Assembly (NCBI RefSeq): GCF_029227915.1
Contig: NC_079886.1
Span: 186,001-250,000, forward strand
DNA from: Hydractinia symbiolongicarpus
Lineage: Eukaryota > Cnidaria > Hydrozoa > Anthoathecata > Hydractiniidae
DNA: 64,000 nt
Direction of reading: 5' to 3'
Below the pieces are notes generated by a model. The model worked only from the letters and a program-made list of their open reading frames with translations, did not search any database and had not been told where the DNA came from. How positions within the stretch are numbered: the first letter of the stretch is position 1; each line of letters opens with the position of its first letter. This document shows, piece by piece, positions 14,701 to 28,880 of the stretch. The position numbers and the translations under genes were made by a program.

Positions 14701-14945
14701 TCATCAAAAATGAAAACATTTTTGAAAACTACAAGTCTCATGCGTTTTAGTGGTGAAAAAATAATTTAAAAAGTCGTTCGGGAAATGAGTTTACTCATTG
14801 AGTACTTTATTTGTATACTTTTGACTATACGGGCCGAGTACCAGATTTACGGGAAATCGCGGGTTTTCGTTTGCCGACGATTAAACTTCTTTTATTCAGC
14901 GTCTCATCAAAAATGAAAACATTTTTGAAAACTACAAGTCTCATG
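11741..14945. repeat. 6-mer and 5-mer HOR units with ATTCAACTATAGGGG marker
   Basis: The marker ATTCAACTATAGGGGCC followed by GGAAATGGCGGG is found with its ACTATAG at 12185, 13403 and 14418, giving intervals of 1218 and 1015 bp. The TTTAGCAGCACATC marker sits in the monomers starting at 12748 and 13763. The 5-mer is the 6-mer minus one monomer. Confidence 0.85.
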
Positions 14946-15299
14946 CGTTTTAGTGATGAAAAAATAATTTAAAAAATCGTTCGGGAAACGAGTTTACTCC
15001 CTGGGTACTTTCTTTGTATACTTTTGATTATACGGGTCGTGTTTGGGATTTACGGGAAATCGCGGGTTTTCGTTTGCCGGCGATTAAACTTGTTTTATTT
15101 AGCGTCTCATCAAAAATGAAAACATTTTTGAAAACTTTAAGTCTCATGCGTTTTAGTGGTGAAAATATAATTTAAAGTATCGTTCGGGAAATGAGTTTAC
15201 TCCCTGAGTACTTTCTTTGTATACTTTTGACTATACGGGTCGTGTTTCGGATTTGCTGGAAATCGCGGGTTTTCGTTTGCCGGCGATTAAACTTCTTTT

Positions 15300-18200
15300 A
15301 TTTAGCTTCTCATCAAAAATGAAATCATTTTTTAAAACTTTAAGTCTCATGCGTTTTAGTGGTGAAAATATAATTTAAAATATCATTCGGGAAATGAGTT
15401 TACTCCCTGAGTACTTTCTTTGTATACTTTTGACTATACGGACCGAGTACGGGAAATACGGGAAATCGCGGGTTTTCGTTTGCCTGCGATTAAACTTCTT
15501 TTATTCAGCGTCTCATGTGTTTTAGTGGTGAAAAAATAATTTGAAAAATCGTTCTGGGAATGAGTTTACTCACAGGATACTTTCTTTTTATACATTCGAC
15601 TATATGGGACAAGCCCGGAATTACGGGAAATCGCGGGTTTTCGTTTGCCGGCAATTAAACTTCTTTTATTCAGCGTCTTATCAAAAATGAAAACATTTTT
15701 AAAAACTACAAGTCTCATGCGTTTTAGTGGTGAAAAAATAATTTAAAAAATCGTTCCGAAAATGAGTTTACTCACAGGGTACTTTCTTTGTATACATTTG
15801 ACTATAGGGGCCGACCCGGGATTTTCAGGAAATCGCGGATTTACGTTTGCCGGCGATTAAACTTCTTTTATCCAGCGTCTCATCAAAAATGAAAACATTT
15901 TTTAAAACTTTAAGTCTCATGCGTTTTAGTGGTGAAAATATAATTTAAAATATCGTTCGGGAAATGAGTTCACTCCCTGAGTACTTTCTTTGTATACTTT
16001 TGACTATACGGACCGAGTACGGGATTTACGGGAAATCGCAGGTTTTCATTTGCCGGCGATTAAACTTCTTTTATTCAGCGTCTTCTCAAAAATAAAAACA
16101 TTTTTGAAAACTACAAGTCTCATGCGTTTTAGTGGTGAAAAAATAATTTGAAAAATCGTTCTGCAAATGAGTTTACTCACAGGATACTTTCTTTATGTAC
16201 ATTCGACTATACGGGCCAAGCCTGGGATTTACGGGAAATCGCGGGTTTTCGTTTGCTGGCGATTAAACTTCTTTTATTCAGCGTCTCATCAAAAATGAAA
16301 ACATTTTTGAAAACTACAAGTCTCATGCGTGTTAGTGGTGAAAAAATAATTTAAAAAATCGTTCGGGAAATGAGTTTACTCCCTGGGTACTTTCTTTGTA
16401 TACTTTCGATTATACGGGTCGTGTCCGGATTTAGGGGAAATCGCGGGTTTTCGTTTGCCGGCGATTAAACGTCTTTTATTCAGCGGCTCATCAAAAATGT
16501 AAACATTTTTGAATACTACAAGTCTCATTCGTTTTAGTGGTGCAGAAATATATTGAAAAATCGTTCGGGAAATCAGTTTACTCCCTGGGTACTTCCTTTA
16601 TATACATTCGACTATACGGGCCGAGTACGGGATTTACGGGAAATCGAGGGTTTTCGTTTGCCGGCGATTAAACTTCTTTAATTTAGCGTTTCATCAAAAA
16701 TGAAAACATTTTTGAAAACTACAATTCTCATGCGTTTTAGTGGTGAAAAAATAATTTAAAAAATCGTTCGGGAAATGAATTTACTCTCTGGGTACTTTCT
16801 TTGTATACTTTTGACTATACGGACCGAGTCCGGGAATTACGGGAAATCGCGGGTTTACGTTTGCCGGCGATTAAACTTCTTTTATTTAGCGTCTCATCAA
16901 AAATGAAATCATTTTTTAAAACTTTAAGTCTCATGCGTTTTAGTGGTGAAAATATAATTTAAAATATCGTTCGGGAAATGAGTTTACTCCCTGAGTACTT
17001 TCTTTGTATACTTTTGACTATACGGACCGAGTACGGGAAATACGGGAAATCGCGGGTTTTCGTTTGCCGGCGATTAAACTTCTTTTATTCAGCGTCTCAT
17101 GCGTTTTAGTGGTGAAAAAATAATTTGAAAAATCGTTCTGGGAATGAGTTTACTCACAGGATACTTTCTTTTTATACATTCGACTATATGGGACAAGCCC
17201 GGAATTACGGGAAATCGCGGGTTTTCGTTTGCCGGCAATTAAACTTCTTTTATTCAGCGTCTTATCAAAAATGAAAACATTTTTAAAAACTACAAGTCTC
17301 ATGCGTTTTAGTGGTGAAAAAATAATTTAAAAAATCGTTCCGAAAATGAGTTTACTCACAGGGTACTTTCTTTGTGTACATTTGACTATAGGGGCCGACC
17401 CGGGATTTTCAGGAAATCGCGGATTTACGTTTGCCGGCGATTAAACTTCTTTTATCCAGCGTCTCATCAAAAATGAAAACATTTTTTAAAACTTTAAGTC
17501 TCATGCGTTTTAGTGGTGAAAATATAATTTAAAATATCGTTCGGGAAATGAGTTTACTCCCTGGGTACTTTCTCTGTATACTTTTGACTATACGGACCGA
17601 GTACGGGATTTACGGGAAATCGCAGGTTTTCATTTGCCGGCGATTAAACTTCTTTTATTCAGCGTCTTCTCAAAAATAAAAACATTTTTGAAAACTACAA
17701 GTCTCATGCGTTTTAGTGGTGAAAAAATAATTTGAAAAATCGTTCTGCAAATGAGTTACTCACAGTATACTTTCTTTATGTACATTCGACTATACGGGCC
17801 AAGCCCGGGATTTACGGGAAATCGCGGGTTTTCGTTTGCTGGCGATTAAACTTCTTTTATTCAGCGTCTCATCAAAAATGAAAACATTTTTGAAAACTAC
17901 AAGTCTCATGCGTGTTAGTGGTGAAAAAATAATTTAAAAAATCGTTCGGGAAATGAGTTTACTCCCTGGGTACTTTCTTTGTATACTTTCGATTATACGG
18001 GTCGTGTCCGGATTTAGGGGAAATCGCGGGATTTCGTTTGCCGGCGATTAAACGTCTTTTATTCAGCGGCTCATCAAAAATGTAAACATTTTTGAATACT
18101 ACAAGTCTCATTCGTTTTAGTGGTGCAGAAATATATTGAAAAATCGTTCGGGAAATCAGTTTACTCCCTGGGTACTTCCTTTATATACATTCGACTATAC

Positions 18201-18450
18201 GGGCCGAGTACGGGATTTACGGGAAATCGAGGGTTTTCGTTTGCCGGCGATTAAACTTCTTTAATTTAGCGTTTCATCAAAAATGAAAACATTTTTGAAA
18301 ACTACAAGTCTCATGCGTTTTAGTGGTGAAAAAATAATTTAAAAAATCGTTCGGGAAATGAATTTACTCTCTGGGTACTTTCTTTGTATACTTTTGACTA
18401 TACGGGCCGAGTCTGGGAATTACGGGAAATCGCGGGTTTACGTTTGCCGG
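15300..18450. repeat. Two 8-mer HOR units (offset 1584 bp) with a shortened monomer
   Basis: Each unit contains one monomer in which AGCGTCTCAT is joined directly to GCGTTTTAGTGG (TCTCAT at 15511 and at 17095), losing 37 bp. The offset of 1584 bp is eight monomers less this deletion. Both units also carry the CAAGCCCGGAATTACG and TGGTGCAGAAATATATTG variants. The homologous right-hand block (TCTCAT at 60216) has only one such unit. Confidence 0.85.
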
Positions 18451-18510
18451 CGATTAAACTTCTTTTATTTAGCGTCTCATCAAAAATGAAAACATTTTTG
18501 AAAACTACAA

Positions 18511-21500
18511 GTCTCACGCGTTTTAGTGATGAAAATATGATTTAAAAAATCGTTCGGAAAATGAGTTTACTAGCTGGGTACTTTCTTTGTATACTTTTGA
18601 CTGTATGGGCGGAGTACGGGATTTACGGGAAATCGCGGGTTTTCGTTTGCCGGCGATTAAACTTCTTTTATTTAGCGTCTCATCAAAAATGAAAACATTT
18701 TTGAAAACTACAAGTCTCATGCGTTTTAGTGGTGACAAAATAATTTAAAAAATCGTTCGGAAAATGAGTTTACTCCTTGAGTACTTTCTTTGTATACTTT
18801 TGACTATACGGGCCGAGTACCGGATTTACGGGAAATCGTGGGTTTTCGTTTGCCGGCGATTAAACTTCTTTTATTCAGCGTCTTATCAAAAATGAAAACA
18901 TTTTTGAAAACTACAAGTCTCATGCGTTTTAGTGGTGAAAAAATAATTTAAAAAATCGTTCTGAAAATTAGCTTACTCACAGGGTACTTTCTTTGTATAC
19001 ATTCGACTATAGGGTCCAAACCCGGGATTTACAGGAAATCGCGGGTTTTCGTATGCGGGCGATTAAACTTCTTTTATTCAGCGTCTCATCAAAAATGAAA
19101 ACATTTTTGAAAACTACAAGTCTCATGCGTTTTATTGGTGACAAAATAATTTAAAAAATCGTTCGGAAAATGAGTTTACTCCTTGAGTACTTTCTTTGTA
19201 TACTTTTGACTATACGGGCCGAGTACCGGATTTACGGGAAATCGTGGGTTTTCGTTTGCCGGCGATTAAACTTCTTTTATTCAGCGTCTTATCAAAAATG
19301 AAAACATTTTTGAAAACTACAAGTCTCATGCGTTTTAGTGGTGACAAAATAATTTAAAAAATCGTTCGGAAAATGAGTTTACTCCTTGAGTACTTTCTTT
19401 GTATACTTTTGACTATACGGGCCGAGTACCGGATTTACGGGAAATTGTGGGTTTTCGTTTGCCGGCGATTAAACTTCTTTTATTCAGCGTCTTATCAAAA
19501 ATGAAAACATTTTTGAAAACTACAAGTCTCATGCGTTTTAGTGGTGAAAAAATAATTTAAAAAATCGTTCTGAAAATTAGCTTACTCACAGGGTACTTTC
19601 TTTGTATACATTCGACTATAGGGTCCAAGCCCGGGATTTACAGGAAATCGCGGGTTTTCGTATGCGGGCGATTAAACTTCTTTTATTCAGCGTCTCATCA
19701 AAAATAAAAACATTTTTGAAAACTACAAGTCTCATGCGTTTTAGTGGTGAAAAAATAATTTAAAAAATCATTCGGGAAATCAGTTTACTCCATGGGTACT
19801 TTTTTGTCTACTTTTGACTATACGGGCCGAGTACGGGTTTTACGGGAAATCGCGGGTTTTCGTTTGCCGGCGATGAAACTTCTTTTATTCAGCGTCTCAT
19901 CAAAAATGAAAATATTTTTGAAAACTACAAGTCTGATGCGTTTTAGTGGTGAAAAAATAATTTAAAAAATCGTTCGGGAAATGAATTTACTCCTTGAGTA
20001 CTTTCTTTGTATACTTTTGACTATACGGGCCGAGTACAGGATTTACGGGAAATCGTGGGTTTTCGTTTGCCGGCGATTAAACTTCTTTTATTTAGCGTCT
20101 CATCAAAGATGAAAACATTTTTGAAAACTACAAGTCTCATGCGTTTTAGTGGTGAAAAAATAATTTAAAAAATCGTTTGGAAAATGAGTTTACTCCTTGA
20201 GTACTTTCTTTGTATACTTTTGACTATACGGGCCGAGTACCAGATTTACGGGAAATCGTGGGTTTTCGTTTGCCGGCGATTAAACTTCTTTTATTCAGCG
20301 TCTTATCAAAAATGAAAACATTTTTGAAAACTACAAGTCTCGTGCGTTTTAGTGGTGAAAAAATAATTTAAAAAATCGTTCTGAAAATTAGCTTACTCAC
20401 AGGGTACTTTCTTTGTATACATTCGACTATAGGGGCCAAGCCCGGGATTTACAGGAAATCGCGGGTTTTCGTATGCGGGCGATTAAACTTCTTTTATTCA
20501 GCGTCTCATCAAAAATGAAAACATTTTTGAAAACTACAAGTCTCATGCGTTTTAGTGGTGAAAAAATAATTTAAAAATTCGTTCGGGAAATGAATTTACT
20601 CTCTGGGTACTTTCTTTGTATACTTTTGACTATACGGGCCGAGTCCGGGAATTACGGGAAATCGCGGGTTTACGTTTGCCGGCGATTAAACTTCTTTTAT
20701 TTAGCGTCTCATGAAAAATGAAAACATTTTTGAAAACTACAAGTCTCACGCGTTTTAGTGATGAAAATATGATTTAAAAAATCGTTCGGAAAATGAGTTT
20801 ACTAGCTGGGTACTTTCTTTGTATACTTTTGACTGTATGGGCGGAGTACGGGATTTACGGGAAATCGCGGGTTTTCGTTTGCCGGCGATTAAACTTCTTT
20901 TATTTAGCGTCTCATCAAAAATGAAAACATTTTTGAAAACTACAAGTCTCATGCGTTTTAGTGGTGACAAAATAATTTAAAAAATCGTTCGGAAAATGAG
21001 TTTACTCCTTGAGTACTTTCTTTGTATACTTTTGACTATACGGGCCGAGTACCGGATTTACGGGAAATCGTGGGTTTTCGTTTGCCGGCGATTAAACTTC
21101 TTTTATTCAGCGTCTTATCAAAAATGAAAACATTTTTGAAAACTACAAGTCTCATGCGTTTTAGTGGTGAAAAAATAATTTAAAAAATCGTTCTGAAAAT
21201 TAGCTTACTCACAGGGTACTTTCTTTGTATACATTCGACTATAGGGTCCAAGCCCGGGATTTACAGGAAATCGCAGGTTTTCGTATGCGGGCGATTAAAC
21301 TTCTTTTAGTCAGCGTCTCATCAAAAATGAAAACATTTTTGAAAACTACAAGTCTCATGCGTTTTAGTGGTGAAAAAATAATTTAAAAAATCATTCGGGA
21401 AATCAGTTTACTCCATGGGTACTTTTTTGTCTACTTTTGACTATACGGGCCGAGTACGGGTTTTACGGGAAATCGCGGGTTTTCGTTTGCCGGCGATTAA

Positions 21501-22200
21501 ACTTCTTTTATTCAGCGTCTCATCAAAAATGAAAATATTTTTGAAAACTACAAGTCTGATGCGTTTTAGTGGTGAAAAAATAATTTAAAAAATCGTTCGG
21601 GAAATGAATTTACTCCTTGAGTACTTTCTTTGTATACTTTTGACTATACGGGCCGAGTACAGGATTTACGGGAAATCGTGGGTTTTCGTTTGCCGGCGAT
21701 TAAACTTCTTTTATTTAGCGTCTCATCAAAAATGAAAATATTTTTGAAAACTACAAGTCTGATGCGTTTTAGTGGTGAAAAAATAATTTAAAAAATCGTT
21801 CGGGAAATGAATTTACTGTCTGGGTACTTTTTTTTGTATACTTTTGACTATACGGGCCGAGTACGTGATTTACAGGAAATCGCGGGTTTTCGTTTGCCGG
21901 TAATTAAACTTTTTTTATTCAGCGTCTCATCAAAAATGAAAACATTTTTGAAAACTACAAGTCTCATGCGTTTTAGTGGTGAAAAAATAATTTAAAAAAT
22001 CGTTCTGAAAATGAGTTTACTCACAGGGTACTTTCTTTGTATACATTCGACTATAGGGGCCGACCCGGGATTTACAGGAAATCGCGGGTTTACGTTTGCC
22101 GGCGATTAAACTCCTTTTATCCAGCGTCTCATCAAAAATGAAAACATTTTTAAAAACTGCAAGTCTCATGCATTTTAGTGGTTAAAAAATAATTTAAAAA
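18511..22200. repeat. 11-mer HOR (offset 2232 bp), second copy partial
   Basis: The marker GTCTCACGCGTTTTAGTGAT occurs at 18511 and 20743, and the monomers between them keep the same variant order in the following stretch. The right-hand paralog shows the same marker at 61632 and 63052, 1420 bp apart. The 11-mer is therefore a 7-mer there, another whole-monomer length change. Confidence 0.8.
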
Positions 22201-22600
22201 ATCGTTCGGTAAATGAGGTTACTCCCTGGGTACTTTTTTTCTATACTTTTGATTATACGGGTCGTGTTTGGGATTTACGGGAAATCGCGGGTTTTCGTTT
22301 GCCGGCGATTAAACTTGTTTTATTTATCGTCTCATCAAAAATGAAAACATTTTTTAAAACTTTAAGTCTCATGCGTTTTAGTGGTGAAAATATAATTTAA
22401 AATATCGTTCGGGAAATGAGTTTACTCCCAGAGTACTTTCTTTGTATACTTTTGACTATACGGACCGAGTACGGGATTTACGGGAAATCGCGGGTTTTCG
22501 TTTGCCGGCGATTAAACTTCTTTAATTTAGCGTTTCATCAAAAATAAAAACATTTTGAAAACTACAAGTCTCATGCGTGTTAGTGGTGAAAAAATAATTT

Positions 22601-25600
22601 AAAAAATCGTTCGGGAAATGAGTTTACTTCCTGGGTACTTTCTTTGTATACTTTCGATTATACGGGTCGTGTCCGGGATTTAGGGGAAATCGCGGGTTTT
22701 CGTTTGCCGGCGATTAAACGTCTTTTATTCAGCGTCTCATCAAAAATGTAAACATTTTTGAATACTACAAGTCTCATTCGTTTTAGTGGTGCAGAAATAT
22801 ATTGAAAAATCGTTCGGGAAATCAGTTTACTCCCTGGGTACTTCCTTTATATACATTCGACTATACGGGCTGAGTACGGGATTTACGGGAAATCGAGGGT
22901 TTTCGTTTGCCGGCGATTAAACTTCTTTAATTTAGCGTTTCATCAAAAATAAAAACATTTTTGAAAACTACAAGTCTCATGCGTGTTAGTGGTGAAAAAA
23001 TAATTTAAAAAATCGTTCGGGAAATGACTTTACTCTCTGGGTACTTTCTTTATATACATTCGACTATACGGACTGAGTACGGGATTTACGGGAAATCGCG
23101 GGTTTTCGTTTGCCAGCGATTAAACTTCTTTTATTTAGCGTCTCATCAAAAATGAAAACATTTTTAAAAACTACAAGTCTCATGCGTTTTAGTGAAGAAA
23201 AAATAAATTAAAAAATCGTTCGGGAAATGAGTTTACTCCCTGGGTACTTTCTTTGCATACTTTTGACTATACGGGCCGAGTACGGGAATTACGGGAAATC
23301 GCGTGTTTTTGTTTGCCGGCGATTAAACTTCTTTTATTTAGCGTCTCATCAAAAATGAAAACATTTTTGAAAACTACAAGTCTCATGCGTTTTAGTGAAG
23401 AAAAAATAAATTAAAAAATTGTTCGGGAAATGAGTTTACTCCCTGGGTACTTTCTTTGTATACTTTTGACTATACGGGCCGAGTACGGGAATTACGGGAA
23501 ATCGCGTGTTTTTGTTTGCCGGCGATTAAACTTCTTTTATTTAGCGTCTCATCAAAAATGAAAACATTTTTGAAAACTACAAGTCTCATGGGTTTTAGTG
23601 GTGAAAAAATAATTTAAAAATCGTTCTGAAAATGAGTTTACTCACAGGGTACTTTCTTTGTATACATTCGACTATAGGAGCCAAGCCCGGGATTTACAGG
23701 AAATCGCGGGTTTTCGTTTGCCGGCGATTAAACTTCTTTTATTCAGCGTCTCATCAAAAATTAAAACATTTTGGAAAACTACAAGTCTCATACGTTTTAG
23801 TGGTGAAAAAATAATTTAAAAAATCGTTCTTAAAATGAGTTTATTCACAGGGTACTTTCTTTGTATACATTCAACTATACGGGCCGAACCAGGGATTTAC
23901 GGGAAAAGCGGGTTTTCGGTTGTCGGCGATTAAACTGCTTTCATTCGGCGTCTCATCAAAAATGTAAACATTTTTTAATACTACAAGTCTCATGCGTTTT
24001 AGTGGTGAAAAAATAATTTAAAAATCGTTCGGGAAATGAGTTTACTCCCTGGGTACTTTCTTTGTATACTTTTGACTATACGGGCCGAGTACCGGATTTA
24101 CGGGAAATCGCGGATTTTCGTTTGCCGGCGATTAAACTTCTTTTATTCAGCGTCTTATCAAAAATGAAAACATTTTTGAAAACTTCAAGTCTGATGCGTT
24201 TTAGTGGTGAAAAAATAATTTAAAAAATCGTTCGGAAAATGAGTTTACTCATTGAATACTTTATTTGTATACTTTTGACTATACGGGCCGAGTACCGGAT
24301 TTACGGGAAATCGCGGGTTTTCGTTTGCCGGCGATTAAACTGCTTTCATTCGGCGTCTCATCAAAAATGTAAACATTTTTTAATACTACAAGTCTCATGC
24401 GTTTTAGTGGTGAAAAAATAATTTAAAAAATCGTTCGGGAAATGAGTTTACTCCCTGGGTACTTTCTTTGTAAACTTTTGACTATACGGTCCGAGTACGG
24501 GATTTATGGGAAATCGCGGGTTTTCGTTTGCCGGCGATTAAACTTCTTTTATTTAGCGTCATATCAAAAATGAGAACATTTTTGAAAACTACAAGTCTCA
24601 TGCGTTTTAGTGGTGAAAAAATAATTTAAAAAATCGTTCGGAAAATGAGTTTACTCATTGAATACTTTATTTGTATACTTTTGACTATACGGGCCGAGTA
24701 CCGGATTTACGGGAAATCGCGGGTTTTCGTTTGCCGGCGATTAAACTTCTTTTATTCAGCGTCTTATCAAAAATGAAAACATTTTTGAAAACTGCAAGTC
24801 TCATGCGTTTTAGTGGTGAAAAAATAATTTAAAAAATCGTTTTGAAAATGAGTTTACTCACAGGGTACTTTCTTTGTATACATTCGACTATAGGGGCCGA
24901 CCCGGGATTTACAGGAAATCGCGGGTTTACGTTTGCCGGCGATTAAACTTCTTTTATACAGCGTCTCATCAAAAATGAAAACATTATTGAAAACTTTAAG
25001 TCTCATGCGTTTTAGTGGTGAAAATATAATTTAAAATATCGTTCGGGAAATGAGTTTACTCCCTGGGTACTTTCTCTGTATACTTTTGACTATACGGACC
25101 GAGTACGGGATTTACGGGAAATCGCAGGTTTTCATTTGCCGGCGATTAAACTTCTTTTATTTAGCGTCATATCAAAAATGAGAACATTTTTGAAAACTAC
25201 AAGTCTCATGCGTTTTAGTGGTGAAAAAATAATTTAAAAAATCGTTCGGAAAATGAGTTTACTCATTGAATACTTTATTTGTATACTTTTGACTATACGG
25301 GCCGAGTACCGGATTTACGGGAAATCGCGGGTTTTCGTTTGCCGGCGATTAAACTTCTTTTATTCAGCGTCTTATCAAAAATGAAAACATTTTTGAAAAC
25401 TGCAAGTCTCATGCGTTTTAGTGGTGAAAAAATAATTTAAAAAATCGTTTTGAAAATGAGTTTACTCACAGGGTACTTTCTTTGTATACATTCGACTATA
25501 GGGGCCGACCCGGGATTTACAGGAAATCGCGGGTTTACGTTTGCCGGCGATTAAACTTCTTTTATACAGCGTCTCATCAAAAATGAAAACATTTTTGAAA

Positions 25601-28600
25601 ACTAAAAGTCTCATGCGTTTTAGTGGTGAAAAAATAATTTAAAAAATCGTCCTAAAATGAGTTTATTCACAGGGTACTTTCTTTGTATACATTCAACTAT
25701 ACGGGCCGAACCAGGGATTTACGGGAAAAGCGGGTTTTCGGTTGTCGGCGATTAAACTGCTTTCATTCGGCGTCTCATCAAAAATGTAAACATTTTTTAA
25801 TACTACAAGTCTCATGCGTTTTAGTGGTGAAAAAATAATTTAAAAATCGTTCGGGAAATGAGTTTACTCCCTGGGTACTTTCTTTGTATACTTTTGACTA
25901 TACGGGCCGAGTACCGGATTTACGGGAAATCGCGGGTTTTCGTTTTCCGGCGATTAAACTTCTTTTATTCAGCGTCTTATCAAAAATGAAAACATTTTTG
26001 AAAACTGCAAGTCTGATGCGTTTTAGTGGTGAAAAAATAATTTAAAAAATCGTTCTGAAAATGAGTTTACTCCCTGGGTACTTTCTTTGTATACTTTCGA
26101 TTATACGGGTCGTGTCCGGGATTAAGGGGAAATCGCGGGTTTTCGTTTGCCGGCGATTAAACGTCTTTTGTTCAGCGTCTCATCAAAAATGTAAACATTT
26201 TTGAATACTACAAGTTCCATTCGTTTTAGTGGTGAAAAAATAATTTGAAAAATCGTTCTGGAAATGAGTTTACTCACAGGGTACTTTCTTTATATACATT
26301 CGACTATACGGGCCAAGCCCGGGATTTACGGGAAATCGCGGATTTTGGTTTGCCGGCGATTAAACTTCTTTTATTTATCGTCTCATCAAAAATGAAAACA
26401 TTTTTGAAAACTAAAAGTCTCATGCGTTTTAGTGGTGAAAAAATAATTTAAAAATCGTTCAGGAAATAAGTTTACTCCCTGGGTACTTTCTTTGTATACT
26501 TTTGATTATACGGGTCGAGTACCGGATTTACGGGAAATCGCGGGTTTTCGTTTGCCGGCGATTAAACTTTTTTTATACAGCGTCTTATCAAAAATGAAAA
26601 CATTTTTGAAAACTACAAGTCTCATGCGTTTTAGTGGTGAAAAAATAATTTAAAAAATCGTTCTGAAAATGAATTTACTCACAGGGTACTTTCTTTGTAT
26701 ACATCAGACTATAGGGGCCAGCCCGGGATTTACAGGAAATCGCGGGTTTGGTTTGCCGGCGATGAATCTTCTTTTATTCAGCGTCTCATCAAAAATGAAA
26801 ACATTTTTGAAAACTACAAGTCTCATGCGTTTTAGTGGTGAAAAAATAATTTAAAAAATCGGTCGGGAAATGAGTTTACTACCTGGGTACTTTCTTTGTA
26901 TACTTTTGACTATACGGGCCGAGTACGGGATTTACAGGAAATCGCGGGTTTTCGTTTGCCGGCGATTAAACTTCTTTTATTCAGCGTCTCATCAAAAATG
27001 AAAACATTTTTGAAAACTACAATTCTCATGCGTTTTAGTGGTGAAAAAATAATTTAAAAAATCGTTCGGGAAATGAGTTTACTCCCTGGGTACTTTCTTT
27101 GTATACTTTTGATTATACGGGTCGTGTCCGGGATTTACGGGAAATCGCGGGTTTTCGTATGCCGGCGATTAAACTTCTTTTATTCAGCGTCTCATCAAAA
27201 ATGAAAACATTTTTGAAAACTACAAGTCTCATGCGTTTTAGTGGTGAAAAAATAATTTAAAAAATCATTTGGGAAATAAGTTTACTCCCTGGGTACTTTT
27301 TTTGTGTACTTTTGACTATACGGGCCGAGTACGGGATTTACGGGAAATCGCGGGTTTTCGTTTGCCGGCGATTAAACTTCTTTTATTCAGCGTCTCATCA
27401 AAAATGAAAACATTTTTGAAAACTACAAGTCTCATGCGTTTTAGTGGTGAAAAAATAATTTAAAAAATCGTTCGGGAAATGAGTTTACTCCCTGGGTACT
27501 TTCTTTGTATACTTTTGATTTAACGGGTCGTGTCCGGGATTTAGGGGAAATCGCGGGTTTCGTTGCCGGCGATTAAACGTCTTTTATTGAGCGTCTCATC
27601 AAAAATGTAAACATTTTTGAATACTACAAGTTTCATTCAATTTAGTGGTGAAAAAAAAATTTGAAAAATCGTTCTGGAAATGAGTTTACTCAAATGGTGC
27701 TTTCTTTATATACATTCGACTATACGGGCCAAGCCCGGGATTTACGGGAAATCGCGAATTTTCGTTTGCCGGCGATTAAACTTCTTTTATTTAGCGTCTC
27801 ATCAAAAATGAAAACATTTTTGAAAACTACAAGTCTCATGCGTCTTAGTGGTGAAAAAATAATTTAAAAAATCGTTCGGGAAATAAGTTTACTCCCTGGG
27901 TACTTTCTTTGTATACTTTTGATTATACGGGTCGTGTCCGGGATTTACGGGAAATCGCGGGTTTTCGTTTGCCGGCGATTAAACTTCTTTCATTCAGCGT
28001 CTGATCAAAAATGAAAACATTTTTGAAAACTACAAGTCTCATGCGTTTTAGTGGTGAAAAAATAATTTAAAAAATCGTTCGGGAAATGAGTTTACTACCT
28101 GGGTACTTTCTTTGTATACTTTTGATTTAACGGGTCGTGTCCGGGATTTACGGGAAGTCGCGGGTTTCCGTTTGCCGACGATTAAACTTGTTTTATTTAG
28201 CGTCTCATCAAAAACGAAAACATTTTTGAAAACTACAAGTCTCATGCGTTTTAGTGGTGAAAAAATAATTTAAAATATCTTTCGGGAAATTAGTTTACAC
28301 CCTGAGTACTTTCTTTGTGTACTTTTGACTATACGGGCCGAGTACGGGATTTACGGGAAATCGCGGGTTTTTTTTTGCCGGCGATTAAACTTCTTTTATT
28401 TAGCGTCTCATCAAAAATGAAAACATTTTTGAAAACTACAAGTCTCATGCGTTTTAGTGGTGAAAATATAATTTAAAAAATCGTTCGGGAAATGAGTTTA
28501 CTACCTGGAAACTTTCTTTGTATACTTTTGACTATACGGGTCGAATACCGGATTTACGGGAAATCGCGGGTTTTCGTTTGCCGGCGATTAAACTTTTTTT

Positions 28601-28880
28601 ATTCAGCGTCTCATCAAAAATGTAAACATTTTTGAAAACTACAAGTCTCATGCGTTTTAGTGGTGAAAAAATAATTTAAAAAATCGTTCGGGAAATGAGT
28701 TTACTCCCTGGGTACTTTCTTTGTATACTTTTGACTATACGGGCCGAGTACGGGATTTACGGGAAATCGCAGGTTTTCGTTTGCCGGCGATTAAACTTCT
28801 TTTATTTAGCGTCTCATCAAAAATGAAAACATTTTTGAAAACTACAAGTCTCATGCGTTTTAGTGGTGAAAAAATAATTT
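22601..28880. repeat. Diverged satellite segment with short local duplications
   Basis: Monomers here differ more from each other than elsewhere: GGGAAAAGCGGGTTTTCGG, CTGCTTTCATTCGGCG, AATTGAAAAATCGTTCTGG and other private variants are common. Short duplications are visible, such as TCATATCAAAAATGAGAAC at about 24560 and 25168 (608 bp, a 3-mer), and TTCGGTTGTCGGCG near 23.9 kb and 25.7 kb. The segment looks older or less often homogenised. No gene is visible. Confidence 0.75.

Larger units (their letters stand above)
1..14945. repeat. Satellite block A: tandem 7-, 6- and 5-mer higher-order repeats
   Basis: Block rich in monomers carrying the GAAAGCATTTTGGAAGAC variant, the ACTGTGCGGACCGAG variant and the AGGGGCCAAGCCCGGG variant. 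Identical variant orders recur at 1421 bp, 1218 bp and 1015 bp. The same variant set reappears at about 50.3-59.6 kb, so the two regions share recent ancestry. Nothing other than satellite is visible here. Confidence 0.9.
14946..22600. repeat. Satellite block B, paralogous to 59646-64000
   Basis: Contains monomers absent from block A: GGGACAAGCCCGGAATTACG, GAAATCATTTTTTAAAAC, TCATTCGTTTTAGTGGTGCAG and TCTCACGCGTTTTAGTGATG. The same variants occur in the same order from 59646 to the end of the window. The offset is 44705 bp at the start, falling to 43121 and then 41294 bp as HOR copies are lost from the right-hand version. Confidence 0.85.
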
